Shown piece by piece: positions 24,718-32,392 of a stretch of 36,046 bases of DNA. The position numbers and the translations under genes are program-made. The notes beneath the pieces were generated by a model. The model was not told where the DNA came from. It saw only the letters and a program-made list of their open reading frames with translations, and searched no databases. Origin of the DNA: Nitriliruptoria bacterium (GTDB lineage: Bacteria > Actinomycetota > Nitriliruptoria > Euzebyales > Egibacteraceae); contig PUKE01000239.1 of the NCBI GenBank assembly GCA_003550425.1, positions 1-36,046 of the forward strand, in the 5' to 3' direction. The first letter of the stretch is position 1, and the number at the start of each line of letters is the position of its first letter.

Positions 24718-25122
24718 CTACTGCTCCCGTGCGCGGGACTGGTCGATGCGCTGGCGCAGGGCCGCCATCGCCTCGGGCTCGCTGCCGTCGTCCATCACGT
24801 CGACGAAGTAGCGCATCGCCGGCGCCGGGAAGGCGTCGACCAGCCAGTCCACCACCGAGGTGACGGTGCTGCGCGCGTACTCCTCGCGGGTGACCACGGG
24901 GCGGTAGCGATGGGCGAGACCCGAGGTGTCACGCTCGAGCAGGCCCTTGCTGGCCAGCCGCGTCATCGTGGTCATGACCGTGGTGTAGGCGATGTCGCGG
25001 TCGGCGGCGAGCTCGGCGTGGACCGCGCGGACGGTCGTGTCCTCCAGCCGCCACACCACCTCCATGACATCGGTCTCCAGCGGGCCGAGGAGCCCGCTCA
25101 GCTCGGGGGTCTGGTTGCCCAT
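24718..25122 (-). CDS. BlaI/MecI-family transcriptional repressor
   Basis: The 134-aa protein is a winged-helix DNA-binding dimer. The family core LGPLETDVMEVVWRLEDTTVRAVHAEL is followed by the recognition helix region IAYTTVMTTMTRLASKGLLERD, then the wing RYRPVVTREEYARS. The C-terminal helices form the dimer and would carry the site cut by the protease. The ATG at 25122 has GGAGG 6 nt upstream; the track extension to 25206 overlaps the promoter. It is the first gene of the blaI-M56 pair. A TACGAT -10 candidate lies about 55 bp upstream. I did not find a clear TACA/TGTA palindromic operator. Confidence 0.92.
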   Translation of the reverse strand: MGNQTPELSGLLGPLETDVMEVVWRLEDTTVRAVHAELAADRDIAYTTVMTTMTRLASKGLLERDTSGLAHRYRPVVTREEYARSTVTSVVDWLVDAFPAPAMRYFVDVMDDGSEPEAMAALRQRIDQSRAREQ

Positions 25123-25176
25123 GGCTCGCCTCCGACTGCGTCTCGCCGTGCTCGTGCTGCGTCTGGCTCGACGAGG

Positions 25177-25182
25177 ATCGTA
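25177..25182 (-). promoter_or_regulatory. Possible -10 box of blaI
   Basis: TACGAT (within TGTACGAT) on the minus strand lies 55 bp before the blaI start and just after the tpiA terminator. TGTTCA at 17 bp upstream is a poor -35 match. It indicates a separate transcript for blaI-M56. Confidence 0.4.
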
Positions 25183-25206
25183 CACCGTGCGCTGGGCGCT
25201 GAACAT

Positions 25207-25245
25207 GGTCGTCGGCGAGGCCGGCGCACGGCCCCGCCGACGACC
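25207..25245 (-). terminator. Hairpin terminator after tpiA
   Basis: GGTCGTCGGCG and CGCCGACGACC form an 11-bp stem, then one mismatch, then a 5-bp inner stem with loop GCGCA. It begins 8 bp past the tpiA stop and separates the glycolytic genes from blaI. Confidence 0.75.
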
Positions 25246-25252
25246 CGGCGGC

Positions 25253-26029
<777 letters not shown>

Positions 26030-26067
26030 GGCGTCCTCCTGTGGGTCGGGCTCGAGCGGTCAGGTGG

Positions 26068-26093
26068 GGTGGGCGGCCGGGCGGCCGCCCACC
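26068..26093 (-). terminator. 11-bp hairpin between pgk and tpiA
   Basis: GGTGGGCGGCC and GGCCGCCCACC pair perfectly across a 4-nt loop (GGGC), 10 bp after the pgk stop. It may attenuate transcription or protect the upstream mRNA end. No T-run follows. Confidence 0.55.
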
Positions 26094-26103
26094 GCGGGCG
26101 GGG

Positions 26104-27306
26104 TCAGCGCCGCAGCGCCGCGATGCCGGGCAGGTCGATGCCCTCCAGGAACTCCAGGGAGGCACCGCCGCCGGTCGAGATGTGCGACAGCTGGTCGGCC
26201 AGGCCGAGGCCGCGCACCGCGGCCGCGCTGTCGCCGCCACCGATGACGGTGAAGCCGTCGCTGCGCCCCACGGCCCGGGCCACGCCCTCGGTGCCCTTGG
26301 CGAAGGGCTCCCACTCGAACACGCCCATGGGGCCGTTCCACAGCACGCTGGCAGCGTCCGACAGGGCGCTCGCGTAGCGCTCCACGGTCTCGGGCCCGAT
26401 GTCGAGCCCCATCATCTCCGCGGGCACGCCGTCGGCGGGCACGGTGCGGTGCGCCGCGTCGGGGGCGAAGTCCTCCGCTGCGGTGACGTCGACGGGCAGC
26501 AGCAGCTCGACGCCGCGCTGCTCGGCGTCGGCCAGCAGCGAGCGGCAGGTCTCGAGCTGGTCGTCCTCGGTCTTGCTCGCGCCAACGTCGCCGCCGCGGG
26601 CGGCGATGAAGGTGTAGGCCATCGCCCCGCCGATCAGCAGGCGGTCCACGCGCGTGAGCAGGTTCTGGATGACCCCGAGCTTGTCGGAGACCTTGGCCCC
26701 GCCGAGGATCGCGACGAAGGGCCGGGCCGGGTCGTGGAGCAGGCCGCCCAGCGCCTTCACCTCGGCCTCGAGCAGGCGGCCCACGGCGACCTGGTCCACG
26801 CGGGCGGGCACGCCGGTCACGCTCGCGTGCGCCCGGTGAGCGGCGCCGAACGCGTCGTCGACGTAGACGTCGGCGAAGGCGGCGAGCGCCGCGGCGAGGT
26901 CCTCGTCGCCCTTCTCCTCGCCCGGCTCGAAGCGCAGGTTCTCCAGCAGGGCCACGTCGCCGTCGCCGAGCGCGTCCACGGCGGCGCGCGCGTCCTCGCC
27001 GACCACGTCGCGGGCGGCGCGCACGGGGGTGCCGAGCGCCTCGCCGAGCGCGCGCGCCACGGGCTCGAGGCGCAGGCCCTCCGTGACCTTGCCCTTCGGG
27101 CGGCCGAGGTGCGAGCACAGCACGACGCGCGCGCCCGCGTCGCGCAGCTCGCGGATGGTCGGCAGCGACGCCTCGATGCGCAGGGCATCGGCGACCTGGG
27201 GCGGGTCGTCGTCGGTGAGCGGGACGTTCAGGTCGCAGCGGACCAGCACGCGCTGGCCGGCGACGTCGAGGTCATCGAGGGTGGGCAGGCCGAGGTCCTC
27301 TGCCAT
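26104..27306 (-). CDS. pgk: Phosphoglycerate kinase
   Basis: Pgk moves phosphate between 1,3-bisphosphoglycerate and ADP. The 400-aa protein has [12 protein letters not shown], the substrate-binding [37 protein letters not shown], the hinge-side [18 protein letters not shown] and the nucleotide-site GGGDSAAAV, with [15 protein letters not shown] near the end. The track ORF start (27450) is upstream; ATG 27306 has AGGAGG 5-6 nt before it and fits the family. It lies 147 bp after gap, with a hairpin in that gap. Confidence 0.96.
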   Translation of the reverse strand: MAEDLGLPTLDDLDVAGQRVLVRCDLNVPLTDDDPPQVADALRIEASLPTIRELRDAGARVVLCSHLGRPKGKVTEGLRLEPVARALGEALGTPVRAARDVVGEDARAAVDALGDGDVALLENLRFEPGEEKGDEDLAAALAAFADVYVDDAFGAAHRAHASVTGVPARVDQVAVGRLLEAEVKALGGLLHDPARPFVAILGGAKVSDKLGVIQNLLTRVDRLLIGGAMAYTFIAARGGDVGASKTEDDQLETCRSLLADAEQRGVELLLPVDVTAAEDFAPDAAHRTVPADGVPAEMMGLDIGPETVERYASALSDAASVLWNGPMGVFEWEPFAKGTEGVARAVGRSDGFTVIGGGDSAAAVRGLGLADQLSHISTGGGASLEFLEGIDLPGIAALRR

Positions 27307-27398
27307 GGCGCCTCCTGGGGTCGTCGAGGGCTGGGGTTCCAGGGCCCCGCGCGCGGCGAGGCCGTCGCGGACGGGCCCACGAGGGGCGCCGACCGCGA

Positions 27399-27423
27399 GG
27401 GCCCGCGCTCGCCGCGCGGGCCC
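27399..27423 (-). terminator. 9-bp hairpin between gap and pgk
   Basis: GGGCCCGCG and CGCGGGCCC pair perfectly across a 7-nt loop, about 30 bp after the gap stop codon. A partial terminator or mRNA-processing structure is the likely role. Confidence 0.45.
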
Positions 27424-27453
27424 GGGGCGCGCGGGGCGCGCCCGGCGCACTCG

Positions 27454-28455
27454 CTAGAGGTGCGCGCCCATCAGCAGCGCGAGGTCGACGCAGCGGTCGG
27501 CGTAGCCGGCCTCGTTGTCGTACCAGCCGAGGATCTTGACCGAGCGGCCCTTGGTCATGGTCTCGCTGCTGTCGAACACCAGGCTGTGGGGGTTGCCGAT
27601 GATGTCGACGCTGACCAGGGGGTCCTCGGTGTACTCGACGACGCCGCTCATGCCCTGGGCGGCGGTGCGGAACGCCTCGTTGACCTCCTCGGCGGTGACC
27701 TCGCGCGAGACGATCGCGTTGAGGTCGGTGAGGGAGCCATCGATCACCGGGACGCGCATCGCGAGCCCGTCGAGCTTGCCGTCCAGGTGCGGCAGCACCA
27801 GGCCCACGGCGCGCGCCGCACCGGTCGAGGTGGGCACGATCGACTGCGCGGCAGCGCGCGCACGGCGCAGGTCCTTGTGGGGCGCGTCCTGCAGTCGCTG
27901 GTCCGCGGTGTAGGCGTGGATGGTGGTCATGAAGCCCTGCTCGAGCCCGAAGGCGTCGTCGAGGACCTTGGCCATCGGCGCCACGCAGTTGGTGGTGCAG
28001 CTGGCGTTGGAGACGATGTCGTGGCGCGCGGGGTCGTAGTCGCTGTCGTTGACGCCCATCACGAAGGTCTGGTCGACGCCCTTGCCCGGCGCCGAGATGA
28101 TGACCTTCTTGGCGCCGGCCTCGAGGTGCGCGGCGGCCTTGTCGCGCTGGGTGAACAGGCCGGTCGACTCGATCACGACGTCGGCGCCGAGCTGCTTCCA
28201 CGGCAGGCTCGCCGGGTCCTTCTCGGCGGTGACGGGGATCTCGGCGTCCCCGACCTTGAGGCCCTTGTCGGTGACCTCGACGGGCACGTCGAGGCGGCCG
28301 TGCACGCTGTCGTAGCGCAGGAGATGGGCGAGCGTGCCGGCGTCGGTGATGTCGTTGATGCCGACGATCTGCAGGTCGGCGTCCTTGACGAGCGCCGCGC
28401 GGAGCACGGTGCGGCCGATGCGTCCGAAGCCGTTGATGCCGATGCGAGTGGTCAT
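27454..28455 (-). CDS. gap: Glyceraldehyde-3-phosphate dehydrogenase, type I
   Basis: The enzyme oxidises glyceraldehyde 3-phosphate to 1,3-bisphosphoglycerate with NAD+. The 333-aa protein has the Rossmann start RIGINGFGRIGRTVLRA, NDITDAGTLAHLLRYDSVHG, the active Cys153 in SNASCTTNC, catalytic His180 in TTIHAYTADQ, and the end WYDNEAGYADRCVDL. NDITD, with Asp at the end of the second strand, agrees with NAD use. ATG 28455 is the clear family start. It comes 72 bp after yvcK, where whiA would normally be found in actinobacteria. A weak 6-bp hairpin (28497-28517) lies in that gap. Confidence 0.96.
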   Translation of the reverse strand: MTTRIGINGFGRIGRTVLRAALVKDADLQIVGINDITDAGTLAHLLRYDSVHGRLDVPVEVTDKGLKVGDAEIPVTAEKDPASLPWKQLGADVVIESTGLFTQRDKAAAHLEAGAKKVIISAPGKGVDQTFVMGVNDSDYDPARHDIVSNASCTTNCVAPMAKVLDDAFGLEQGFMTTIHAYTADQRLQDAPHKDLRRARAAAQSIVPTSTGAARAVGLVLPHLDGKLDGLAMRVPVIDGSLTDLNAIVSREVTAEEVNEAFRTAAQGMSGVVEYTEDPLVSVDIIGNPHSLVFDSSETMTKGRSVKILGWYDNEAGYADRCVDLALLMGAHL

Positions 28456-28527
28456 GAGGAAGGCCCCCTCTGAACGCGGTGACGGAAGTGCGGTCAGGCC
28501 GGTCGGCGGTGCCGGCCGTGAGCGATC

Positions 28528-29529
28528 CTACCCGGGGGCTGTCCCCTGGCCACGTGCCGATCGGGCCGCGCGCTCGGACCGGGCGACCCCGAGCGCGTCG
28601 GCGAGGACCGCGGCGAGCGCGCCCTCGTCGTGCACCCGCCCCGGGCTGCCGTCCTCGCGGCGTGCCAGCAGATCCGCGCGTCGCACCGTCCGCGCGATCG
28701 GATCGCGGACCTCGGCGCCGAGCGGCTCGGCGGGCGGCGGCGCGGGTGGGCCGTCGTGGACGATGACCGGGTCGAGGACGAGACCGGGCACGTGTGCGCG
28801 CAGCGCAGCCAGGTGCTCGTCGGCGCTCAGGGAGCGCGTCTCGCCGGGCTGGGTGCTGACGTTGAGCACGTGGGCCACGCGCGGCGCGGCGGCGACCGCC
28901 TCGGCCACGGCGGGCACGAGCAGCGTGGCGATCACGCTCGTGAACAGGCTGCCGGGCCCGAGGACCACGAGGTCGGCGTGGGCGAGGGCCTCCAGCGCGG
29001 CCACGCAGGCCGGCGGGGCTGGCGGGTCGAGCCAGACCCGGCCGATGCGCCGGCCCGCCGAGGTGAGCTGGGCCTGGCCCACCAGCACCTCGTCGCCCAC
29101 CTGCCCGCACAGCCGCACGGGGGCCCGGGTGGCCGGGCGGACGCGACCCACGCAGCCGAGCAGCGTCCCGGCCTCGTCGAGGGCGGCGACCACGTCACCG
29201 CCCCGGCGCTCGGCGAGCGCCAGGAGCACGAGGTTGCCCAGCGCGTGTCCCTGCAGGTCGCCGGCGCCGAAGCGGTGGGCGAGGAGGCTGGCGAGGCGCT
29301 CCTCGCGGGCCAGCGCCAGCAGCGCCCGGCGCGCGTCGCCCGGCGGCACGATGCCGTGCTCGCGGCGCAGGCGGCCGCTCGAGCCGCCGTCGTCGGCGGC
29401 GGTGACCACCGCGGTCCGCTCGACCGGCAGGCGGCGCAGCGCGCCCAAGAGGCGGGCGAGGCCGTGACCGCCGCCCACGGCGACCACGTGGGGCCTCGGG
29501 GCGGGCGCCTGCGCGTGACCCGGGCTCAT
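28528..29529 (-). CDS. yvcK: YvcK/CofD-like protein (gluconeogenesis/cell-shape factor)
   Basis: YvcK-type proteins bind UDP-sugars and are needed for growth on gluconeogenic carbon and for normal cell wall shape. The 333-aa protein has VVAVGGGHGLARLLGALRR, VVTAADDGGSSGRLRREHGIVPPGDARRALLAL, the FGAGDLQGHALGNLVLLAL block and DLVVLGPGSLFTSVIATLLVP. The ATG at 29529 lies 4 bp after the rapZ stop, so translation is probably coupled. The expected next gene, whiA, is not here. Confidence 0.93.
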   Translation of the reverse strand: MSPGHAQAPAPRPHVVAVGGGHGLARLLGALRRLPVERTAVVTAADDGGSSGRLRREHGIVPPGDARRALLALAREERLASLLAHRFGAGDLQGHALGNLVLLALAERRGGDVVAALDEAGTLLGCVGRVRPATRAPVRLCGQVGDEVLVGQAQLTSAGRRIGRVWLDPPAPPACVAALEALAHADLVVLGPGSLFTSVIATLLVPAVAEAVAAAPRVAHVLNVSTQPGETRSLSADEHLAALRAHVPGLVLDPVIVHDGPPAPPPAEPLGAEVRDPIARTVRRADLLARREDGSPGRVHDEGALAAVLADALGVARSERAARSARGQGTAPG

Positions 29530-29533
29530 CGGC

Positions 29534-30433
29534 TCACTCCTCGAGGCGGTCCCGGTGGTCGACCTGCACGGGCACGCCGAGCGCCCGGATGCGCTGCGCG
29601 ATCTCCTCGCCGAGGACCACCGAGCGGTGCTTGCCCCCGGTGCAGCCGACGGCGACCGTGAGGTAGCGCTTCCCCTCCTGCTGGAAGGCCGGCACCATCA
29701 GGTCGAGCAGGCCGCCGAGGCGCTCGAGGAACGCCACCGCCGTGTCGTCGCCGAGCACGTACTCCCGCACCGGCGCGTCGAGCCCGGTGTGGGGACGCAG
29801 CCGCTCCTCCCAGTGGGGGTTGGGCAGGAAGCGGACGTCGAGCACGAGGTCGGCGTCGCGTGGCGTGCCGTGCTTGAACCCGAAGGTCACCACGTGCGCC
29901 GACAGCCCCTGGTGGTCGCTGGCCGCGAAGACGTCCACGAGGCGATCGCGCAGCTGGTGGACGGTGACGCTGGTGGTGTCGATGACGAGGTCGGCCTCGG
30001 CGCGCAGGTCGCGGAGCAGCTCGCGCTCGCGGGCCACGCCGTCGGCGACGCGGTCGTCGCCGGCCAGGGGATGGGTGCGGCGCGCCTCGGTGAAGCGCGC
30101 GAGCAGCGCCTCGTCGCTGGCGTCCAGGAACAGCACCCGCAACGGGATGTCGCGCCCGCGGAGCTCCTCCAGCGTGGCCCGCAGGTCGCCGAACAGCTGG
30201 CGTCCGCGCACGTCCACCACGAGCGCGATGCGGCCCAGCGCCGCCCCGGGGCGGGCCGCGAGCTCGAACACCCGCCCGATCAGCGTCGGCGGGAGGTTGT
30301 CGATCACGAAGAAGTCGAGGTCCTCCAGCACCTTCGCGGTGGTGGTGCGACCCGCCCCCGACATCCCGGTGATGATCACGAGCTCGGGGGCCTCGGCGGG
30401 GCTGGGCGCCTCGCGCCCGCTGGGAGGGCTCAT
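29534..30433 (-). CDS. rapZ: RNase adapter RapZ (nucleotide-binding YvcJ family)
   Basis: RapZ-family proteins bind nucleotides and, in some bacteria, small RNAs or UDP-GlcNAc. The 299-aa protein has the P-loop ITGMSGAGRTTTAKVLEDLDFFVIDNLPP, with Arg where other phyla have Lys, a change usual in actinobacteria. Later blocks are FGFKHGTPRDADLVLDVRFLPNP and the C-terminal VAVGCTGGKHRSVVL. ATG 30433 has GAGG 9 nt upstream; the track start at 30442 has that same GAGG touching it and is less likely. It lies between uvrC and yvcK with very short gaps. Confidence 0.94.
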   Translation of the reverse strand: MSPPSGREAPSPAEAPELVIITGMSGAGRTTTAKVLEDLDFFVIDNLPPTLIGRVFELAARPGAALGRIALVVDVRGRQLFGDLRATLEELRGRDIPLRVLFLDASDEALLARFTEARRTHPLAGDDRVADGVARERELLRDLRAEADLVIDTTSVTVHQLRDRLVDVFAASDHQGLSAHVVTFGFKHGTPRDADLVLDVRFLPNPHWEERLRPHTGLDAPVREYVLGDDTAVAFLERLGGLLDLMVPAFQQEGKRYLTVAVGCTGGKHRSVVLGEEIAQRIRALGVPVQVDHRDRLEE

Positions 30434-30469
30434 CGTGGCCATCCTCGCACGCGCGAGGCCTCGCGGTGG

Positions 30470-32347
30470 TCAGGCCTGGCGCAGGTGGCTGGCGATGGTC
30501 TCGGCCAGCGCCTGGCTGATGCCCTCGACCTCGGTCAGCTCCTCGACCGAGGCGGCGCGCACGCGCTCGAGGGTCCCGAAGTGCGCGAGGAGCGCCTGGC
30601 GTCGGGCGGGGCCCACGCCGGGGACCTCGTCGAAGGCGGACTCGGTCATCCGCTTGCCCCGCACGGTGCGGTGATAGCGGACCGCGAACCGGTGCGCCTC
30701 GTCACGCACGCGCTGGAGCAGGAACAGGGCCTCGCTGCCGCGCGGCAGCAGCACCGGCTCGTCGCGGTCGGGCAGGAAGACCTCCTCGAGCCGCTTGGCG
30801 AGCGCCGCGAGGGACGGGCCGTCCACGCCCAGCTCCTCGAGCGCGGCGGCCGCGGCCCCCAGCTGCCCCTTGCCGCCGTCGATGAGCACCAGGTCGGGCA
30901 TCCGCGCGAACTTGCTCTCGTCGCCCTCGTCCTGCTCCGACAGGAGCCGGCGGAAGCGTCGGGTGATGACCTCGTGCATCATCGCGAAGTCGTCCTGGCC
31001 GGTCACGCCGCGGATCTTGAAGCGCCGGTACTCCGACTTGCGGGGCAGGGCGTCCTCCAGCACGACCATCGAGCCGACGCTGTCGCGACCCTGCAGCGTG
31101 GAGATGTCGTAGGCCTCGATGCGCAGGGGCGCCTCGGGCAGCGCGAGCGCCTCCTGGAGCTCCTTGAGCGACTGGCTGCGCGCGTTGAAGTCCTTGGCGC
31201 GCTTGAGGCGGTGCTGATGGAACGCCTCGACGGCGTTCTCGCGCACGGTCTCGAGGAACGTGCGCTTGTGCCCGCGCTGGGGCACCCGCACGCGCACGGC
31301 CCCGGACTGTCCGCGCGCCTCTCGGCGGATGTCGGTGAGGGCCTGCTCGAGCGTCTCGCGGTCCGGGGGCTCCTCGGGCACCAGGATCTGCCGCGGGAGC
31401 TCCTCGGCGCGCTCGGAGGCCAGCTGCAGCAGGAAGCGTCCGAGCAGCTCGCCGGTGGACAGCGCCTCGACGCGGTCTGCGGTCCAGCCCTTGCGCCCCA
31501 CCACGCGTCCCTTGCGGACGTAGAACGCCTGGAAGGCGGCCTCGAGCTCGTCGGCGTGGAAGTGGACGGCGTCGAAGTCCTCGCGGGAGTCGGCCGCCAT
31601 CTGCTGCTTGGCCAGGGCGGTCTCCACGGCCTGGAGCTGGTCGCGCAGCCGCGCGGCCGCCTCGAAGTTGAGGCGCTCGGCCTCGGCGTGCATCTGGTCG
31701 CGCAGCTCCTCGAGCACCGCGTCGGTGTCGCCCTCCAGGAAGCCGATGAGCCCGTCGACGAGCTCGCGGTGCTCCTCCGGGGTCACCTTGCCGACGCAGG
31801 GCGCCGAGCAGCGACCGATGTGATGCAGCAGGCAGGGACGGCCGGCGCGCTCGCAGCGGTCGTAGACGCCCTGCGAGCAGGTCCGCACCGGGTAGACGCG
31901 CAGCAGCAGGTCGAGCGTCTCGCGGATGGCGTAGGCGTGCGCGTAGGGCCCGAAGTAGCGGGTCCCGTCGCGCTTGGGGTTGCGCCGCACCATCGCGCGG
32001 GGCACGTCCTCGCCGAGGGTGATGGCGAGGTAGGGATAGCTCTTGTCGTCGGTGTAGCGGACGTTGTAGCGCGGGCGATGGCGCTTGATGAGGTTGTACT
32101 CGAGGTGGAGGGCGGCCACCTCGCTGTCGGTCACGATCCACTCGACGTCCCGCGCGACCTCCAGCATCGCCCGGGTGCGCTCGTGCAGCCCGCTCCAGTC
32201 GGCGAAGTAGCTCGACAGCCGGGCCCGCAGGCTCTTGGCCTTGCCGACGTAGATGACGCGGCCGTGACGGTCGCGCCATAGGTAGCAGCCGGGATCGGTG
32301 GGAATGGTCCCGGGGTCGGGCTTGAAGGCGGTCGCAGGGTTGCCCAT
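30470..32347 (-). CDS. uvrC: Excinuclease ABC subunit C
   Basis: UvrC makes both cuts around damaged bases in nucleotide excision repair. The 625-aa protein has an N-terminal GIY-YIG nuclease (PGCYLWRDRHGRVIYVGKAKSLRARL), a Cys cluster (CSQGVYDRCERAGRPCLLHHIGRCSAPC), a UVR domain, the RNase-H-like 3' nuclease (IEAYDISTLQGRDSVGSMVV, LVLIDGGKGQL) and two C-terminal helix-hairpin-helix motifs (VPGVGPARRQALLAHFG). ATG 32347 has no strong ribosome site. It follows the transporter fusion by 45 bp and precedes rapZ by 36 bp. Confidence 0.96.
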   Translation of the reverse strand: MGNPATAFKPDPGTIPTDPGCYLWRDRHGRVIYVGKAKSLRARLSSYFADWSGLHERTRAMLEVARDVEWIVTDSEVAALHLEYNLIKRHRPRYNVRYTDDKSYPYLAITLGEDVPRAMVRRNPKRDGTRYFGPYAHAYAIRETLDLLLRVYPVRTCSQGVYDRCERAGRPCLLHHIGRCSAPCVGKVTPEEHRELVDGLIGFLEGDTDAVLEELRDQMHAEAERLNFEAAARLRDQLQAVETALAKQQMAADSREDFDAVHFHADELEAAFQAFYVRKGRVVGRKGWTADRVEALSTGELLGRFLLQLASERAEELPRQILVPEEPPDRETLEQALTDIRREARGQSGAVRVRVPQRGHKRTFLETVRENAVEAFHQHRLKRAKDFNARSQSLKELQEALALPEAPLRIEAYDISTLQGRDSVGSMVVLEDALPRKSEYRRFKIRGVTGQDDFAMMHEVITRRFRRLLSEQDEGDESKFARMPDLVLIDGGKGQLGAAAAALEELGVDGPSLAALAKRLEEVFLPDRDEPVLLPRGSEALFLLQRVRDEAHRFAVRYHRTVRGKRMTESAFDEVPGVGPARRQALLAHFGTLERVRAASVEELTEVEGISQALAETIASHLRQA

Positions 32348-32392
32348 CGCAGGGGCGATTGTGGCACCCGGTCGCGGCTCGGGCGGCGTCGG

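Noticed and set aside
28497-28517. Terminator between yvcK and gap
   Set aside because: The stem is only 6 bp with a 9-nt loop, too weak to call beyond a mention in the gap entry.
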